Assembly: GCA_946477505.1 (NCBI GenBank)
Contig: CAMKYP010000002.1
Coordinates: 1-35,459 of the forward strand
Origin: an uncultured Dechloromonas sp.
GTDB lineage: Bacteria; Pseudomonadota; Gammaproteobacteria; Burkholderiales; Rhodocyclaceae
Length of the DNA stretch: 35,459 nucleotides
Reading direction: 5' to 3'
Under the pieces are notes generated by a model. The model had not been told where the DNA came from and searched no databases. It saw nothing but the letters and a program-made list of their open reading frames with translations. A program made the translations under genes and the position numbers. Shown here piece after piece: positions 1-10,483 of this stretch; position 1 is the stretch's first letter, and each line of letters starts with the position of its first letter.

Positions 1-20
1 AAAAGTGACTCGATTTTATG

Positions 21-2249
21 TCACCCTTGGCAGACGAAATTTCGGGGGAAGCTCATTTTGTTGCTGGGATGGACGTAAAAGCTTCTGTCGTCTCCTCCTC
101 GAACTGTTTCCATGCCGTATGCTCGCTGTGCTTCCTCCATGCTTCGATGCCACATCTTCTCAAGTCGTCCTTGGCAGACCGAATTAGGCAGGGGCAGGTT
201 TGCTGATATTTTTTTAAGGTCGAGAAGGCCCAGGCGTATTTCAGGTACGAAGCCTGCAGGTCGAGATGCGTACGGCCGGAAACTGTTGAGCTTTTTTGGA
301 ATGTTGAAGCCGACGCACCAAACATTGGGTGGGCTCGCAGCTTCAAGCATTTCCAGCAAATAATCGTGCTCGTGGTCTTTTCGGCCGATCAGCACATCCA
401 GGTCAGCTTGAAGGACGAAGCGCGTCGATACCTGTCCAAATGCCCACAATTGGGCGAACAGTGGCGCACCCGAATGAGTGTGCGTTGCAGTAATTCCGTT
501 GATGGAGAACCAGTTGGCGTAGGTTGCTTCAATTACTTCCGCGTCTTCTGGTGCCACCCATACAGCATCGATGACGCCGTTGGTTTTCAGCTCGTCGGCA
601 CTATCCAGCAGGGCTTGGAGATCGCCCGTAGTGTATTGACGAAGGTATGCCCCCACGAAAGGATCAATCGCAACCACCACCTTGGCGAAGAGCCTTGGGG
701 TTGATAACTGAAAAACGATATGCGCAACCTGCTCTCGGAAGGTGGCGTGGTCCTGCGGGCATGCCTTTATGAGTAGAGTGACATCATTTGCGACAAGCGC
801 CTTGGTGGCCGGGGCCTTGGGTAAAGTTGCCAGCGGGTGTAGTTCGCGCACTAGACCATCATAAAAAGCAGCAAAGCCATGCAGTTCGGCCAACACCTCA
901 TGTTGCCGTTTGGTGCTGTTTCTGCGCACCAGTTCGCCATCCGGCCAACCAAGGACGCCCAGCGCGTAAAGGCGAGCAGCAGAATCCAAAAATCTCGATG
1001 GTGCGTATGGCTGGATGTCGCGCCCGATATCGATGTAGGTCAGGCGACCTGTAGAAAAGCGTAGGTTCTCTCTCTTGATATTGCTGGCCACTAAGCCGGC
1101 TTGCGCGAGGTCGAGCAAGAAACCTCGTACCTCATCAAGGGGAATGTTTGTACCGATCGTCTCAAGTGGTTTGTCTCGATAGCGGCAAAATGTCGCTCCG
1201 GACTCCGAAAACGAATGATGAAAAACGGGGATGCGGCCCTTGGCGCTGATTGATGCTTTGGCCAGTTGGGCGATATCGGTCTGTTTTGCGGTGTGAGGAT
1301 AAAATAACTTGACGACATATTCACCTTGTCGCCAAACACATCCCTCCATGCCGAAGCCAAGGAACTCTCCCGGTTCCGAAAGTGAAGCAAGCCACGTCTG
1401 ACTAGCCGAGGCGAGTTCTTCTCTGACACGCCGATGGGCACCGATTTTTTCGTTGTTCGTTGTCGTCTGGCCGCGTAATGAATAGTGGCAATAGACTGGA
1501 TACGGGAGGATTGCAGCCTCATCGGCTCGGAAGAAAAGCAATTGGGCTACAAGCCAATGATCTTCTGCGCTGCGGATTGATGGGTATCGAATGCCGCATC
1601 GTGTTCGGAGGAGCAGGTTGCAAGAAGGGAGTTCGTTGACCGATTGCCCGAAGCAGAATGCCTCAATGAACTGAACCAGTTGTTCGCGATCGAGCAAAAT
1701 ATCAGGGTTGGCTATGTTGTCTGGTTTGACCGGAACTCGGTCTCTTTCCAGGTGGTTGCTACCTAGGACAAAGCTTGCACCCTTGGATTCTCCTGCGCAT
1801 ACCAGAGTATCTACTGACGTCGATGAACAAAGCAGGTCATCCGGGTCCAAGCGCGCAACCCAGCGTGCATTGGGTAGATCAGATTCAACAAAATCAAGAA
1901 TGGCATTTCTGGCCAGTGCAGCACTGCCACAATGCCCTTTCAGCAAAACCAGTCCGGGATGTTCAAGCAGATCGGCAATCTCGGTTTGCCAATCATCGGT
2001 GGAATTGTCATCCAGTAGAACAACGGCACAGTGCCCCTCGGTTAAGGTTTGGCTCAGTGCTGACTCCAGGGCGAAATAGAGTGTTGACGCCTGGTTGTGC
2101 AATGGCATCGCAATGATGACAGCGGCCGATTGTGCGTAGCTGCTGATTTCCCCCATCGTTCGCAGATTGCGTGGGCACAAAATCGCTTCTTCCTTGATTG
2201 GTGCTCGAAACCCGTCAAACGGGTCATCCCTAAGTGCGCGGCTACTCAT
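21..2249 (-). CDS. Multidomain protein: N-terminal GT2-type glycosyltransferase, central kinase-like domain, C-terminal DxD glycosyltransferase-like domain
   Basis: ORF 21..2288; internal start MSSRALRD at 2249 gives an ATGA overlap with the upstream stop. N-term 'AVIIAMPLHNQASTLYFALESAL...VVLLDDNSTDD' and 'RLDPDD' are GT2-like. Middle 'GMEGCVWRQGEYVVKLFY...SNIKRENLRFSTGRLTYIDIGRDI' is kinase-like. C-term contains 'LQADLDVLIGR'. Confidence 0.7.
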   Translation of the reverse strand: MSSRALRDDPFDGFRAPIKEEAILCPRNLRTMGEISSYAQSAAVIIAMPLHNQASTLYFALESALSQTLTEGHCAVVLLDDNSTDDWQTEIADLLEHPGLVLLKGHCGSAALARNAILDFVESDLPNARWVARLDPDDLLCSSTSVDTLVCAGESKGASFVLGSNHLERDRVPVKPDNIANPDILLDREQLVQFIEAFCFGQSVNELPSCNLLLRTRCGIRYPSIRSAEDHWLVAQLLFFRADEAAILPYPVYCHYSLRGQTTTNNEKIGAHRRVREELASASQTWLASLSEPGEFLGFGMEGCVWRQGEYVVKLFYPHTAKQTDIAQLAKASISAKGRIPVFHHSFSESGATFCRYRDKPLETIGTNIPLDEVRGFLLDLAQAGLVASNIKRENLRFSTGRLTYIDIGRDIQPYAPSRFLDSAARLYALGVLGWPDGELVRRNSTKRQHEVLAELHGFAAFYDGLVRELHPLATLPKAPATKALVANDVTLLIKACPQDHATFREQVAHIVFQLSTPRLFAKVVVAIDPFVGAYLRQYTTGDLQALLDSADELKTNGVIDAVWVAPEDAEVIEATYANWFSINGITATHTHSGAPLFAQLWAFGQVSTRFVLQADLDVLIGRKDHEHDYLLEMLEAASPPNVWCVGFNIPKKLNSFRPYASRPAGFVPEIRLGLLDLKKISANLPLPNSVCQGRLEKMWHRSMEEAQRAYGMETVRGGDDRSFYVHPSNKMSFPRNFVCQG

Positions 2250-3034
2250 TGCAACTCGTCCGCCGTTAGAGAAAACAACTCGAAACATCGAGACATGAAT
2301 CGCTGGCGAATCTCAAGGGACATTCGATGGCCGTGCAATGCCAAGAAGTGTCGAAGTGCATTGGTTTTTTCGGGGCCTGGTCGAGAAAGTGCGTTCGGAT
2401 AGGCATTCAGATTCCATGTTGCGGTGTGGCGGCCGGTGAACGAAATCCGGGTTTCAGGAAGGTCGAGCATTCGAATTGCCAAATCCCTGTCATGGCAACA
2501 GACGAGACTCTCTCGGAATCCACCGGCCGCGACGAGTTTGGTCGCAGTTGCAAAAGTGTTGCTTCCCTGCCAACCAGGATTGCCGATCAGGAAATCATTG
2601 ACCGCCAGGATTTTGAGGGGAGGGCGCGGGATTTCCTGCCCCTCAACGCAAATCCGCAAACCCGAGATCACTACATCCGGCCAAGATTCGCTTTCGGCCG
2701 TGCTCATGCAGAGGGCTAGATGGTCGGTATCCCACCGGTCATCATCGTCGAGGATTGCGATGTAGGATTCAGGCCAAGCTTGCTGGATAAAGGCGAGGCC
2801 GGTGTTCCAAGTGCCGGCAACACCTGAGGCGCGGGCATTCTCAAGGAAATGGATTTCGGTGGCTGGTATCAACGCCCGAATGGCTTGGCGCGCATTGGTG
2901 GGTAACCCCTGGCGATCAGCAACAATTACTAGAGCATCTGGCAGACGAGACTGTTGGGCAATGCTTGGGATTGATGTCGTCAGTAGCGCTTCAACTCTTG
3001 GACAGGTTGCGACAAGGCCGATGATTTGGGTCAC
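2246..3034 (-). CDS. GT-A (family 2-like) glycosyltransferase
   Basis: ORF 2246..3178; probable GTG start at 3034 (VTQIIGLVATCPRVEALLTTSIPSIAQQ) overlapping the TGA of the upstream gene (GTGA). Contains 'YIAILDDDDRWDTDHL'. Confidence 0.75.
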   Translation of the reverse strand: MTQIIGLVATCPRVEALLTTSIPSIAQQSRLPDALVIVADRQGLPTNARQAIRALIPATEIHFLENARASGVAGTWNTGLAFIQQAWPESYIAILDDDDRWDTDHLALCMSTAESESWPDVVISGLRICVEGQEIPRPPLKILAVNDFLIGNPGWQGSNTFATATKLVAAGGFRESLVCCHDRDLAIRMLDLPETRISFTGRHTATWNLNAYPNALSRPGPEKTNALRHFLALHGHRMSLEIRQRFMSRCFELFSLTADELQ

Positions 3035-3930
3035 TCGACCTCCGAACGGTGAGCTGCTGTCCCGGCCCGTGACCGCCAATCTTCGTAGATTTTTTGCCAC
3101 GATGGTGACGTTTCCTGCGTCAAGAGAGGAGGGCGAAGCTTTTCTGGAACATAGTGCCCATCGCGAAACCGTCCGCATAACCGACAGGCAGTGTCCATCA
3201 GATCGCGCATTTCATCACTCGGCGGGGGCAATCGACTCCTTCCTCGCTGGAGGCCCAGTACGCGGTCGATTCCTCCTGCTATTGCGCAGGGGTAATAGCC
3301 TTGCGGGGTCAAACCCAACCCGCATGTGCTCGCGATAGCGCATCCATTTCTATAGTCGGCCCACGAGTACGCAATGCTGTCTTGTGGTGCGAGATTGAAT
3401 GGGCCGAATCCTGGCTGCACATCGCTGTTCTTGGACGAGTTCTCGATGTAGATGGATCTGGGAATCGATTGGAGGATGCGCTTCACCTTTGGTCCATAGC
3501 CATTGGTCACGAGCTGAATCGATGTGTCGGGATATTCAGCGCTATAGCGCTTCAATTCGTCGAGTATTGCCATGAAATCCGGATGGAGAGTCGGTTCCCC
3601 TCCAAGAAGTCGAATACGGCTCCAACTGCGTCGAGCCAACAGTGAATCGTCAACGAATTGTCTGACAGTATCTAGACCGATATGAGCGGCCTCTGGGGCT
3701 TGTGCACTAGACCTGTTGCAGTTATTGCAGCGGAGGTTGCATAGGTAGGTCAGATCGATCTCGATGGTGTCGGTCGCCGCGCGGTATTGGTAACCAAGTA
3801 GCTTGGTCGTTGGGCGCTGGACACGAATCCAACGAAGCAACTTCATCACCGCGAATACGCAGCGATAGAACGTCCTGAATCGACGGGGGAAATCCCGCGA
3901 ATATGAAAAGCCGCTCTTCGAGATGGACAA
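3031..3930 (-). CDS. Radical SAM protein
   Basis: CxxxCxxC motif 'CNLRCNNC' and 'LLGGEPTLHPDF'; further C-terminal cysteines (CAIASTCG, CAIAGG, CRLCG). The start could be internal at MKLLRW (~3846). Confidence 0.8.
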   Translation of the reverse strand: MSISKSGFSYSRDFPRRFRTFYRCVFAVMKLLRWIRVQRPTTKLLGYQYRAATDTIEIDLTYLCNLRCNNCNRSSAQAPEAAHIGLDTVRQFVDDSLLARRSWSRIRLLGGEPTLHPDFMAILDELKRYSAEYPDTSIQLVTNGYGPKVKRILQSIPRSIYIENSSKNSDVQPGFGPFNLAPQDSIAYSWADYRNGCAIASTCGLGLTPQGYYPCAIAGGIDRVLGLQRGRSRLPPPSDEMRDLMDTACRLCGRFRDGHYVPEKLRPPLLTQETSPSWQKIYEDWRSRAGTAAHRSEVE

Positions 3931-4020
3931 TTTTCTGCTCAGTTCGGCAGCGGGGTGAGCTGCCCAGCAAGTTGGGAGGGGCTGAAGAATGCCAGATAAT
4001 TGGGGGGTAATTCAATCTAA

Positions 4021-4932
4021 CTAAGTTGCTATCGCTCTTCCGGCTTCGCCAAGCTTCTTTCTTTGAACATAGGCGCTTTTGCTTTCGTCGTCGTATTTGC
4101 ATTCCCAGGCTGTTTTTCCATCGATTTCCTCCAGTGCTTTTTTCACGGACATTCGACGGCCATAGAGGGCATCACCACTGCTGCTGTCGCCCCAAATGTG
4201 CTTGACGAGCAGGTCGAGTCCAATACGGTTTCCCTCGCATGGTCTCAGCCAACCACTCAGCCAGACAAGTAAGCGTACTGCGGCATCAGTTTTGAGTTTT
4301 CGCAGTTCATCCATATCGACGAAGGTGGTTGGTGCCAAAACCAGTGCTTTGCTGAGCATAGGGTTGAATGCAATCTGCAATTCTCCATCGCCTTGGACTA
4401 CGCCGATCAGTTGAGCCTTCCAGTACGCTTCTGCAGAGTCCTCCTGGTAAATCGAGAATGTTGTGCTGGCCAGTCGTCCCAGGCTTTCCTCAATTCTCGT
4501 AATGGCCGGGCCGCTGATTTTCAGTCCGAGCGTATGGGCAATCTCTCTGGGCGTGACCGCAATGGTTAGGCATTCGAGATTGCTGGCATCAAGGTCTAAT
4601 TTGAGGGCGTCTCGCGCTGAAAGCTGCTCTGCATTCGAGCACTCTTGCCCGGTGCGCGTGGCTCGCCCTGGTTGGGCGGCAATTCGATGGATAGCGAGGA
4701 AGACTTTTTGGTCTTTGATGCACAAGCGGCCAGCAGGGTTTTGCCATCGAAACGTTACGATTTTGTATGGGTAGGTCACATCCAGCGGTGATTCGCTACG
4801 CGCTCCATGCATGATGGGACGGAATAGACCATCGGCTAAGCAGTGTGAGGTATCGATTCGTGCGTGATCAAAGACGATGCCTTTGACAGAGATTTCACGT
4901 TTTTTTGCGGTGAGAGATTTTGTATTTGTCAT
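4021..4932 (-). CDS. Plasmid replication initiator-like protein, IncQ RepC-type
   Basis: N-term 'HARIDTSHCLADGLFRPIMHGARSESPLDVTYPY' resembles the remembered IncQ RepC N-terminus (HVRHDPAHCLAPGLFRALKRGERKRSKLDVTYDY). Later 'DMDELRKLKTDAAVRLLVWLSGWLRP' and 'VKHIWG' have similar RepC counterparts. Confidence 0.65.
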   Translation of the reverse strand: MTNTKSLTAKKREISVKGIVFDHARIDTSHCLADGLFRPIMHGARSESPLDVTYPYKIVTFRWQNPAGRLCIKDQKVFLAIHRIAAQPGRATRTGQECSNAEQLSARDALKLDLDASNLECLTIAVTPREIAHTLGLKISGPAITRIEESLGRLASTTFSIYQEDSAEAYWKAQLIGVVQGDGELQIAFNPMLSKALVLAPTTFVDMDELRKLKTDAAVRLLVWLSGWLRPCEGNRIGLDLLVKHIWGDSSSGDALYGRRMSVKKALEEIDGKTAWECKYDDESKSAYVQRKKLGEAGRAIAT

Positions 4933-5021
4933 GAAAACAGCCTATCAAAGTGACCTGGGCTGTTGTCAAGTGAGTGAGCTAATCAACTGAAATGCTCAAT
5001 TGCCATCAGGATTTGCCGTGG

Positions 5022-5125
5022 CATTTTGTGGCATTTTGACCCCGCAAAAATGTAGCCTATATGTAGCCCAGTTGTGGTGTGAAAATTTCAATATATTGAT
5101 TTATATATAAAATTAAAACATGCAC
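5022..5125. repeat. Short tandem repeats followed by an AT-rich stretch; candidate origin-like region upstream of repC
   Basis: 'gtggcatttt gtggcatttt' then 'atgtagcctatatgtagccc', then 'gaaaatttcaatatattgatttatatataaaattaaaaca'. Confidence 0.35.
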
Positions 5126-5214
5126 CGGTGATGCTGCATCATCGGGGTATGCTTGGGCTGCTCTTTTGATTCTTTAACCATTTGATTTTATGTAATAGTT
5201 TTTATATTTTCATT

Positions 5215-5241
5215 TGGTTTCCGGAAGGCTTCCGGAAACCA
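5215..5241. repeat. 27-nt perfect palindrome / potential hairpin
   Basis: TGGTTTCCGGAAG-G-CTTCCGGAAACCA. Confidence 0.8.
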
Positions 5242-5392
5242 GGAAAATCTTAATGAAGATGTCTTGCTGGAATAGGGTGATTATCCCTTCAATGCATGCA
5301 TTGCCCAAGTGCTCGCGGTGATTTCAAGGACTGATCCCCGCGGTTGGAGGAACAATGGGCATTGCTTCATGTCAGGCGAAGGCAGAAAACGA

Positions 5393-5416
5393 AAAACCCT
5401 GCCGGAGCAGGGTTTT
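5393..5416 (-). terminator. Intrinsic terminator downstream of tRNA-Val (minus-strand sense)
   Basis: aaaaccctgc-cgga-gcagggtttt; on the minus strand the stem is followed by a T-rich tail (TTTTTCGTTTTC). Confidence 0.7.
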
Positions 5417-5448
5417 GAGATTTCGTGCTACCTTGGGGTAGGACTGTT

Positions 5449-5524
5449 TGGTGGGTGCTGACGGGGTCGAACCGCCGACATTCGCCTTGTAAGGGCGACG
5501 CTCTACCAACTGAGCTAAGCACCC
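5449..5524 (-). tRNA. tRNA-Val (anticodon UAC), CCA encoded
   Basis: Minus strand GGGTGCTTAGCTCAGTTGGTAGAGCGTCGCCCTTACAAGGCGAATGTCGGCGGTTCGACCCCGTCAGCACCCACCA; cloverleaf arms recognisable, anticodon TAC. Confidence 0.95.
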
Positions 5525-5585
5525 GGTCCATCAATGCAATACGTAGCCGATTTTGTCTCGTCTTTGCGTATTGCGCTGGTGATGG

Positions 5586-5858
5586 TTAGTTGCAAGCGTC
5601 CTTCAGGCCCTTGCCGGCGCGGAACTTCGGCGACTTGGCTGCCTTGATCTGCAGGGTCTTGCCGGTTTGCGGGTTGCGGCCGGTACGGGCGGCACGTTCG
5701 CCAACGTAGAAGGTGCCGAAACCGATCAGGCTGACCGAGTCGCCCTTCTTCAGTGCGCCGGTGATGGCTTCAACAGCGGCATCCAGAGCGCGGCCAGCCG
5801 CAGCCTTGGAAATATCGGCTTGGGTGGCGATGGCGTCGATCAGTTCAGATTTGTTCAT
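5586..5858 (-). CDS. hupB: DNA-binding protein HU-beta
   Basis: [27 protein letters not shown]...[43 protein letters not shown]; typical HU sequence, start trimmed from the ORF at 5942. Confidence 0.95.
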   Translation of the reverse strand: MNKSELIDAIATQADISKAAAGRALDAAVEAITGALKKGDSVSLIGFGTFYVGERAARTGRNPQTGKTLQIKAAKSPKFRAGKGLKDACN

Positions 5859-5978
5859 GTGAAAGTCCCCTAAAAGTAGGATTTGGAGTGGTGAAAACTT
5901 TGCGAGGACGGATTTATATCTCTCGCGAAATCCTTGTGTCAAGCGGATTTTCGGTCATTTTACCGCGGGGCGGAGGGA

Positions 5979-6017
5979 GGGAAGGATGCCAGAGCGCAGG
6001 CCGCTGGCATCCTTCCC
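5979..6017. repeat. Perfect 14-bp stem-loop between lon and hupB
   Basis: GGGAAGGATGCCAG-agcgcaggccg-CTGGCATCCTTCCC; no strong U-tract on the minus strand. Confidence 0.75.
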
Positions 6018-6024
6018 TTCAAAA

Positions 6025-8439
6025 TCAATGAGTAACGACGGTCGAGGCCGCGGCAGCATCGGTGGCGGCCTGAACGCCTGAATTGGCGTCGGTTTCGGCC
6101 GGCAGCGCTTCCGGCTTGCGTTCCAGGGCTCTTTCCAGAACCTGATCGATCCACTTGACCGGCACGATCTCGATCTTGTTTTTGATGTTGTCGGGGATTT
6201 CGGTGAGATCCTTGACGTTCTCTTCCGGGATCAGTGCCGTCTTCAAGCCGCCACGCACGGCTGCCAGCAGCTTTTCCTTGAGGCCGCCGATGGCCAACAC
6301 CTCGCCGCGCAGGGTGATTTCCCCGGTCATGCAAACGTCGCAGCGAACCGGGATGCCGGTGTAGGAGGAAACCAGCGCGGTGGTCATGGCGATGCCGGCC
6401 GACGGTCCATCTTTCGGCGTGGCGCCTTCCGGAACGTGGATGTGGATATCGGTCTTTTCAAAAGCCTCATCCTTGACCCCCAGGCGGTGCGAGCGGGCAC
6501 GGACCACCGAACGAGCGGCTTCGACCGATTCCTTCATGACGTCGCCCAGCGAGCCGGTGCGGATGATGTTGCCCTTGCCCGGCATGTTGGCGCATTCGAT
6601 GGTCAGCAGTTCGCCACCGACCTCGGTCCACGCCAGCCCGGTGACCTGGCCGACCTGATTTTCCTTTTCGGCCATGCCGAAGCTGTAGCGACGGACACCG
6701 AGGAACTTGTCCAGGTTCTTGGCATTGACGGCGATCTTCGAGTCGCGTTTCTTGAGAACGAGCGTCTTGACGATCTTGCGGCAAATCTTGGAAATCTCGC
6801 GCTCGAGCGCACGAACGCCGGCCTCGCGGGTGTAGTAGCGGACGATGTCGCGGATGGCGCTCTCGGCGACCATGGCTTCCGTCTTCTTGACGCCATTGTT
6901 CTTCAACTGCTTGGGCAGCAGGTAGCGCATGGCGATGTTGACCTTTTCGTCCTCGGTATAGCCGGACAGGCGGATCACTTCCATGCGGTCGAGCAGCGGC
7001 GCCGGGATGTTCAGCGTATTGGCCGTGGCCACGAACATCACATCGGACAGGTCGAAATCGACTTCGACATAATGGTCCTGGAAGGTGTTGTTCTGTTCCG
7101 GGTCGAGCACTTCGAGCAGGGCGGACGATGGATCGCCACGGAAATCCTGGCCGAGCTTGTCCACTTCGTCGAGCAGGAACAGCGGGTTGCGCACGCCGAT
7201 CTTGGTCAGGCTCTGCAGGATCTTGCCCGGCATGGAACCGATATAGGTGCGGCGGTGGCCGCGGATTTCGGCTTCGTCGCGGACGCCGCCCAGCGCCATG
7301 CGGACGAACTTGCGGTTCGTCGCCTTGGCGATGGACTGGCCAAGCGAGGTCTTGCCGACACCTGGAGGGCCGACCAGGCACAGGATCGGCGCCTTGACCT
7401 TCTCGACGCGTTGTTGCACGGCAAGGTATTCGACGATGCGTTCCTTGACCTTGTCGAGACCGTAGTGGTCTTGGTCGAGAATCTTCTCGGCGGCACGGAG
7501 ATCCTTGCTGATGCGCGTCTTCTTGCGCCAGGGCAGACCGATCAGCGTTTCGATGAAGTTGCGGACGACGGTGGCTTCGGCGGACATCGGTGACATCAGG
7601 CGCAGCTTCTTCAGCTCGCTCTGTGCCTTGGCCAGTCCTTCCTTGCTCATGCCGGCAGCGGTGATCTTCTTGTCCAGTTCCTCGAGATCGGCGCCTTCCT
7701 CGCCTTCGCCCAGTTCCTTCTGGATGGCCTTGACCTGTTCGTTCAGGTAGTACTCGCGCTGGCTCTTTTCCATCTGGCGCTTGACGCGGCCACGGATGCG
7801 TTTTTCGACCTGCAGGATGTCGATTTCGGCTTCCAGTTGGGAGAGCAGGCGGTCGATGCGGTCGCGGATGCTTTCCATCTCCAGCACTTCCTGCTTCTGC
7901 TCGAGCTTGAGCGGCAGATGGGCGGCAATAGTGTCGGCCAGGCGGCCTGCGTCCTCGATGCCGGCGATGGAGGAGAGGACCTCCGGCGGAATTTTCTTGT
8001 TCAGCTTGACGAACTGGTCGAACTGGGCGACCACGGCGCGGCGCATGGCCTCAATCTCGTGATCCTCGACGCCGGGCTGGACGAGCGGGGTGGCGGTGGC
8101 CATAAAGACGGAGGTTTGGACGTCGATGGCTTCGACGTGGGCGCGCTGCGTGCCCTCGACCAGCACCTTGACGGTACCGTCGGGCAGCTTGAGCATCTGC
8201 AGGATATTGGCGAGGCAGCCGATGCGGTACAGGTCGTCCGGTTCGGGCTCATCCTTGGCGGCAGACTTCTGGGCCAGCAGCAGGATGCTCTTGCCTGATT
8301 CCATGGCCATTTCGAGAGCCTTGATCGATTTCGGGCGGCCCACGAACAGCGGGATGACCATGTGCGGAAACACGACGACATCGCGCAACGGCAGCAGCGG
8401 CAGTTCGACGGTTTCCGGGAGGGTGTTGGGGTTCGACAT
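6025..8439 (-). CDS. lon: ATP-dependent protease La (Lon)
   Basis: 'LPLLPLRDVVVFPHMVIPLFVGR', Walker A 'GPPGVGKTSLG', catalytic 'PKDGPSAGIAM'. Confidence 0.97.
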   Translation of the reverse strand: MSNPNTLPETVELPLLPLRDVVVFPHMVIPLFVGRPKSIKALEMAMESGKSILLLAQKSAAKDEPEPDDLYRIGCLANILQMLKLPDGTVKVLVEGTQRAHVEAIDVQTSVFMATATPLVQPGVEDHEIEAMRRAVVAQFDQFVKLNKKIPPEVLSSIAGIEDAGRLADTIAAHLPLKLEQKQEVLEMESIRDRIDRLLSQLEAEIDILQVEKRIRGRVKRQMEKSQREYYLNEQVKAIQKELGEGEEGADLEELDKKITAAGMSKEGLAKAQSELKKLRLMSPMSAEATVVRNFIETLIGLPWRKKTRISKDLRAAEKILDQDHYGLDKVKERIVEYLAVQQRVEKVKAPILCLVGPPGVGKTSLGQSIAKATNRKFVRMALGGVRDEAEIRGHRRTYIGSMPGKILQSLTKIGVRNPLFLLDEVDKLGQDFRGDPSSALLEVLDPEQNNTFQDHYVEVDFDLSDVMFVATANTLNIPAPLLDRMEVIRLSGYTEDEKVNIAMRYLLPKQLKNNGVKKTEAMVAESAIRDIVRYYTREAGVRALEREISKICRKIVKTLVLKKRDSKIAVNAKNLDKFLGVRRYSFGMAEKENQVGQVTGLAWTEVGGELLTIECANMPGKGNIIRTGSLGDVMKESVEAARSVVRARSHRLGVKDEAFEKTDIHIHVPEGATPKDGPSAGIAMTTALVSSYTGIPVRCDVCMTGEITLRGEVLAIGGLKEKLLAAVRGGLKTALIPEENVKDLTEIPDNIKNKIEIVPVKWIDQVLERALERKPEALPAETDANSGVQAATDAAAASTVVTH

Positions 8440-8509
8440 TACGAAGCCTTTGAAATAGGTATGTTGCCCCCAAATGGGGGCGGGAAACCGGGTTTCAAGA
8501 GCCCCCGGC

Positions 8510-9772
<1,263 letters not shown>

Positions 9773-9785
9773 CTGTCGTTCTCCG

Positions 9786-10418
9786 TTAAGCCGCGGCGTC
9801 GCGGCGGGTCAGAACCTTGTCGATCAGGCCGTATTCGGCCGCTTCGGCCGACGACATGAAATTGTCGCGGTCGGTATCCTTTTCCAGGCGTTCCAGTGGC
9901 TGGCCGGTATGCTCGGCCATGATGCGGTTCAGTTTGTCCTTGATGGACAGGATTTCCTTGGCGTGGATGGCGATATCCGAGGCCTGGCCCTGGAAGCCGC
10001 CCAGCGGCTGGTGGATCATGACGCGCGAGTTGGGCAGGGCGAAACGCTTGCCCTTGGCGCCGGCGCAGAGCAAGAAGGCGCCCATCGAGGCGGCCTGGCC
10101 GATACACAGCGTCGATACGTCCGGCTTGATGAACTGCATGGTGTCATAGATCGACATCCCGGCCGTCACCGAGCCGCCTGGCGAGTTGATGTAGAAATAG
10201 ATGTCCTTGTCCGGATTTTCCGCTTCAAGGAACAGCAACTGGGCAACGACCAGGTTGGCGCTGGCGTCGTTCACCGGGCCGACAAGAAAGATCACACGCT
10301 CCTTCAATAGGCGCGAATAGATGTCGTACGCGCGTTCACCGCGTCCGCTCTGTTCCACCACCATCGGGACGAGGCCCAGAGCCTGCGGATCCCAGTTGCT
10401 TGCGTTGTCGATATTCAT
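9786..10418 (-). CDS. clpP: ATP-dependent Clp protease proteolytic subunit ClpP
   Basis: '[24 protein letters not shown]', '[11 protein letters not shown]', '[10 protein letters not shown]'. Confidence 0.97.
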   Translation of the reverse strand: MNIDNASNWDPQALGLVPMVVEQSGRGERAYDIYSRLLKERVIFLVGPVNDASANLVVAQLLFLEAENPDKDIYFYINSPGGSVTAGMSIYDTMQFIKPDVSTLCIGQAASMGAFLLCAGAKGKRFALPNSRVMIHQPLGGFQGQASDIAIHAKEILSIKDKLNRIMAEHTGQPLERLEKDTDRDNFMSSAEAAEYGLIDKVLTRRDAAA

Positions 10419-10483
10419 GTCAGCCCTTGTGTGTTGCGTTGGTTACATTCAAGACGTTTGTCGCATGTGCGACAGGGTCGAGA

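Noticed and set aside
6436-7593. 385-aa plus-strand ORF across lon
   Set aside because: Fully antisense to the well-supported lon CDS; typical shadow ORF in GC-rich DNA.
8462-8483. Small hairpin gcccccaaatgggggc between clpX and lon
   Set aside because: Short stem without a U-tract; too weak to call as a terminator or regulatory element.
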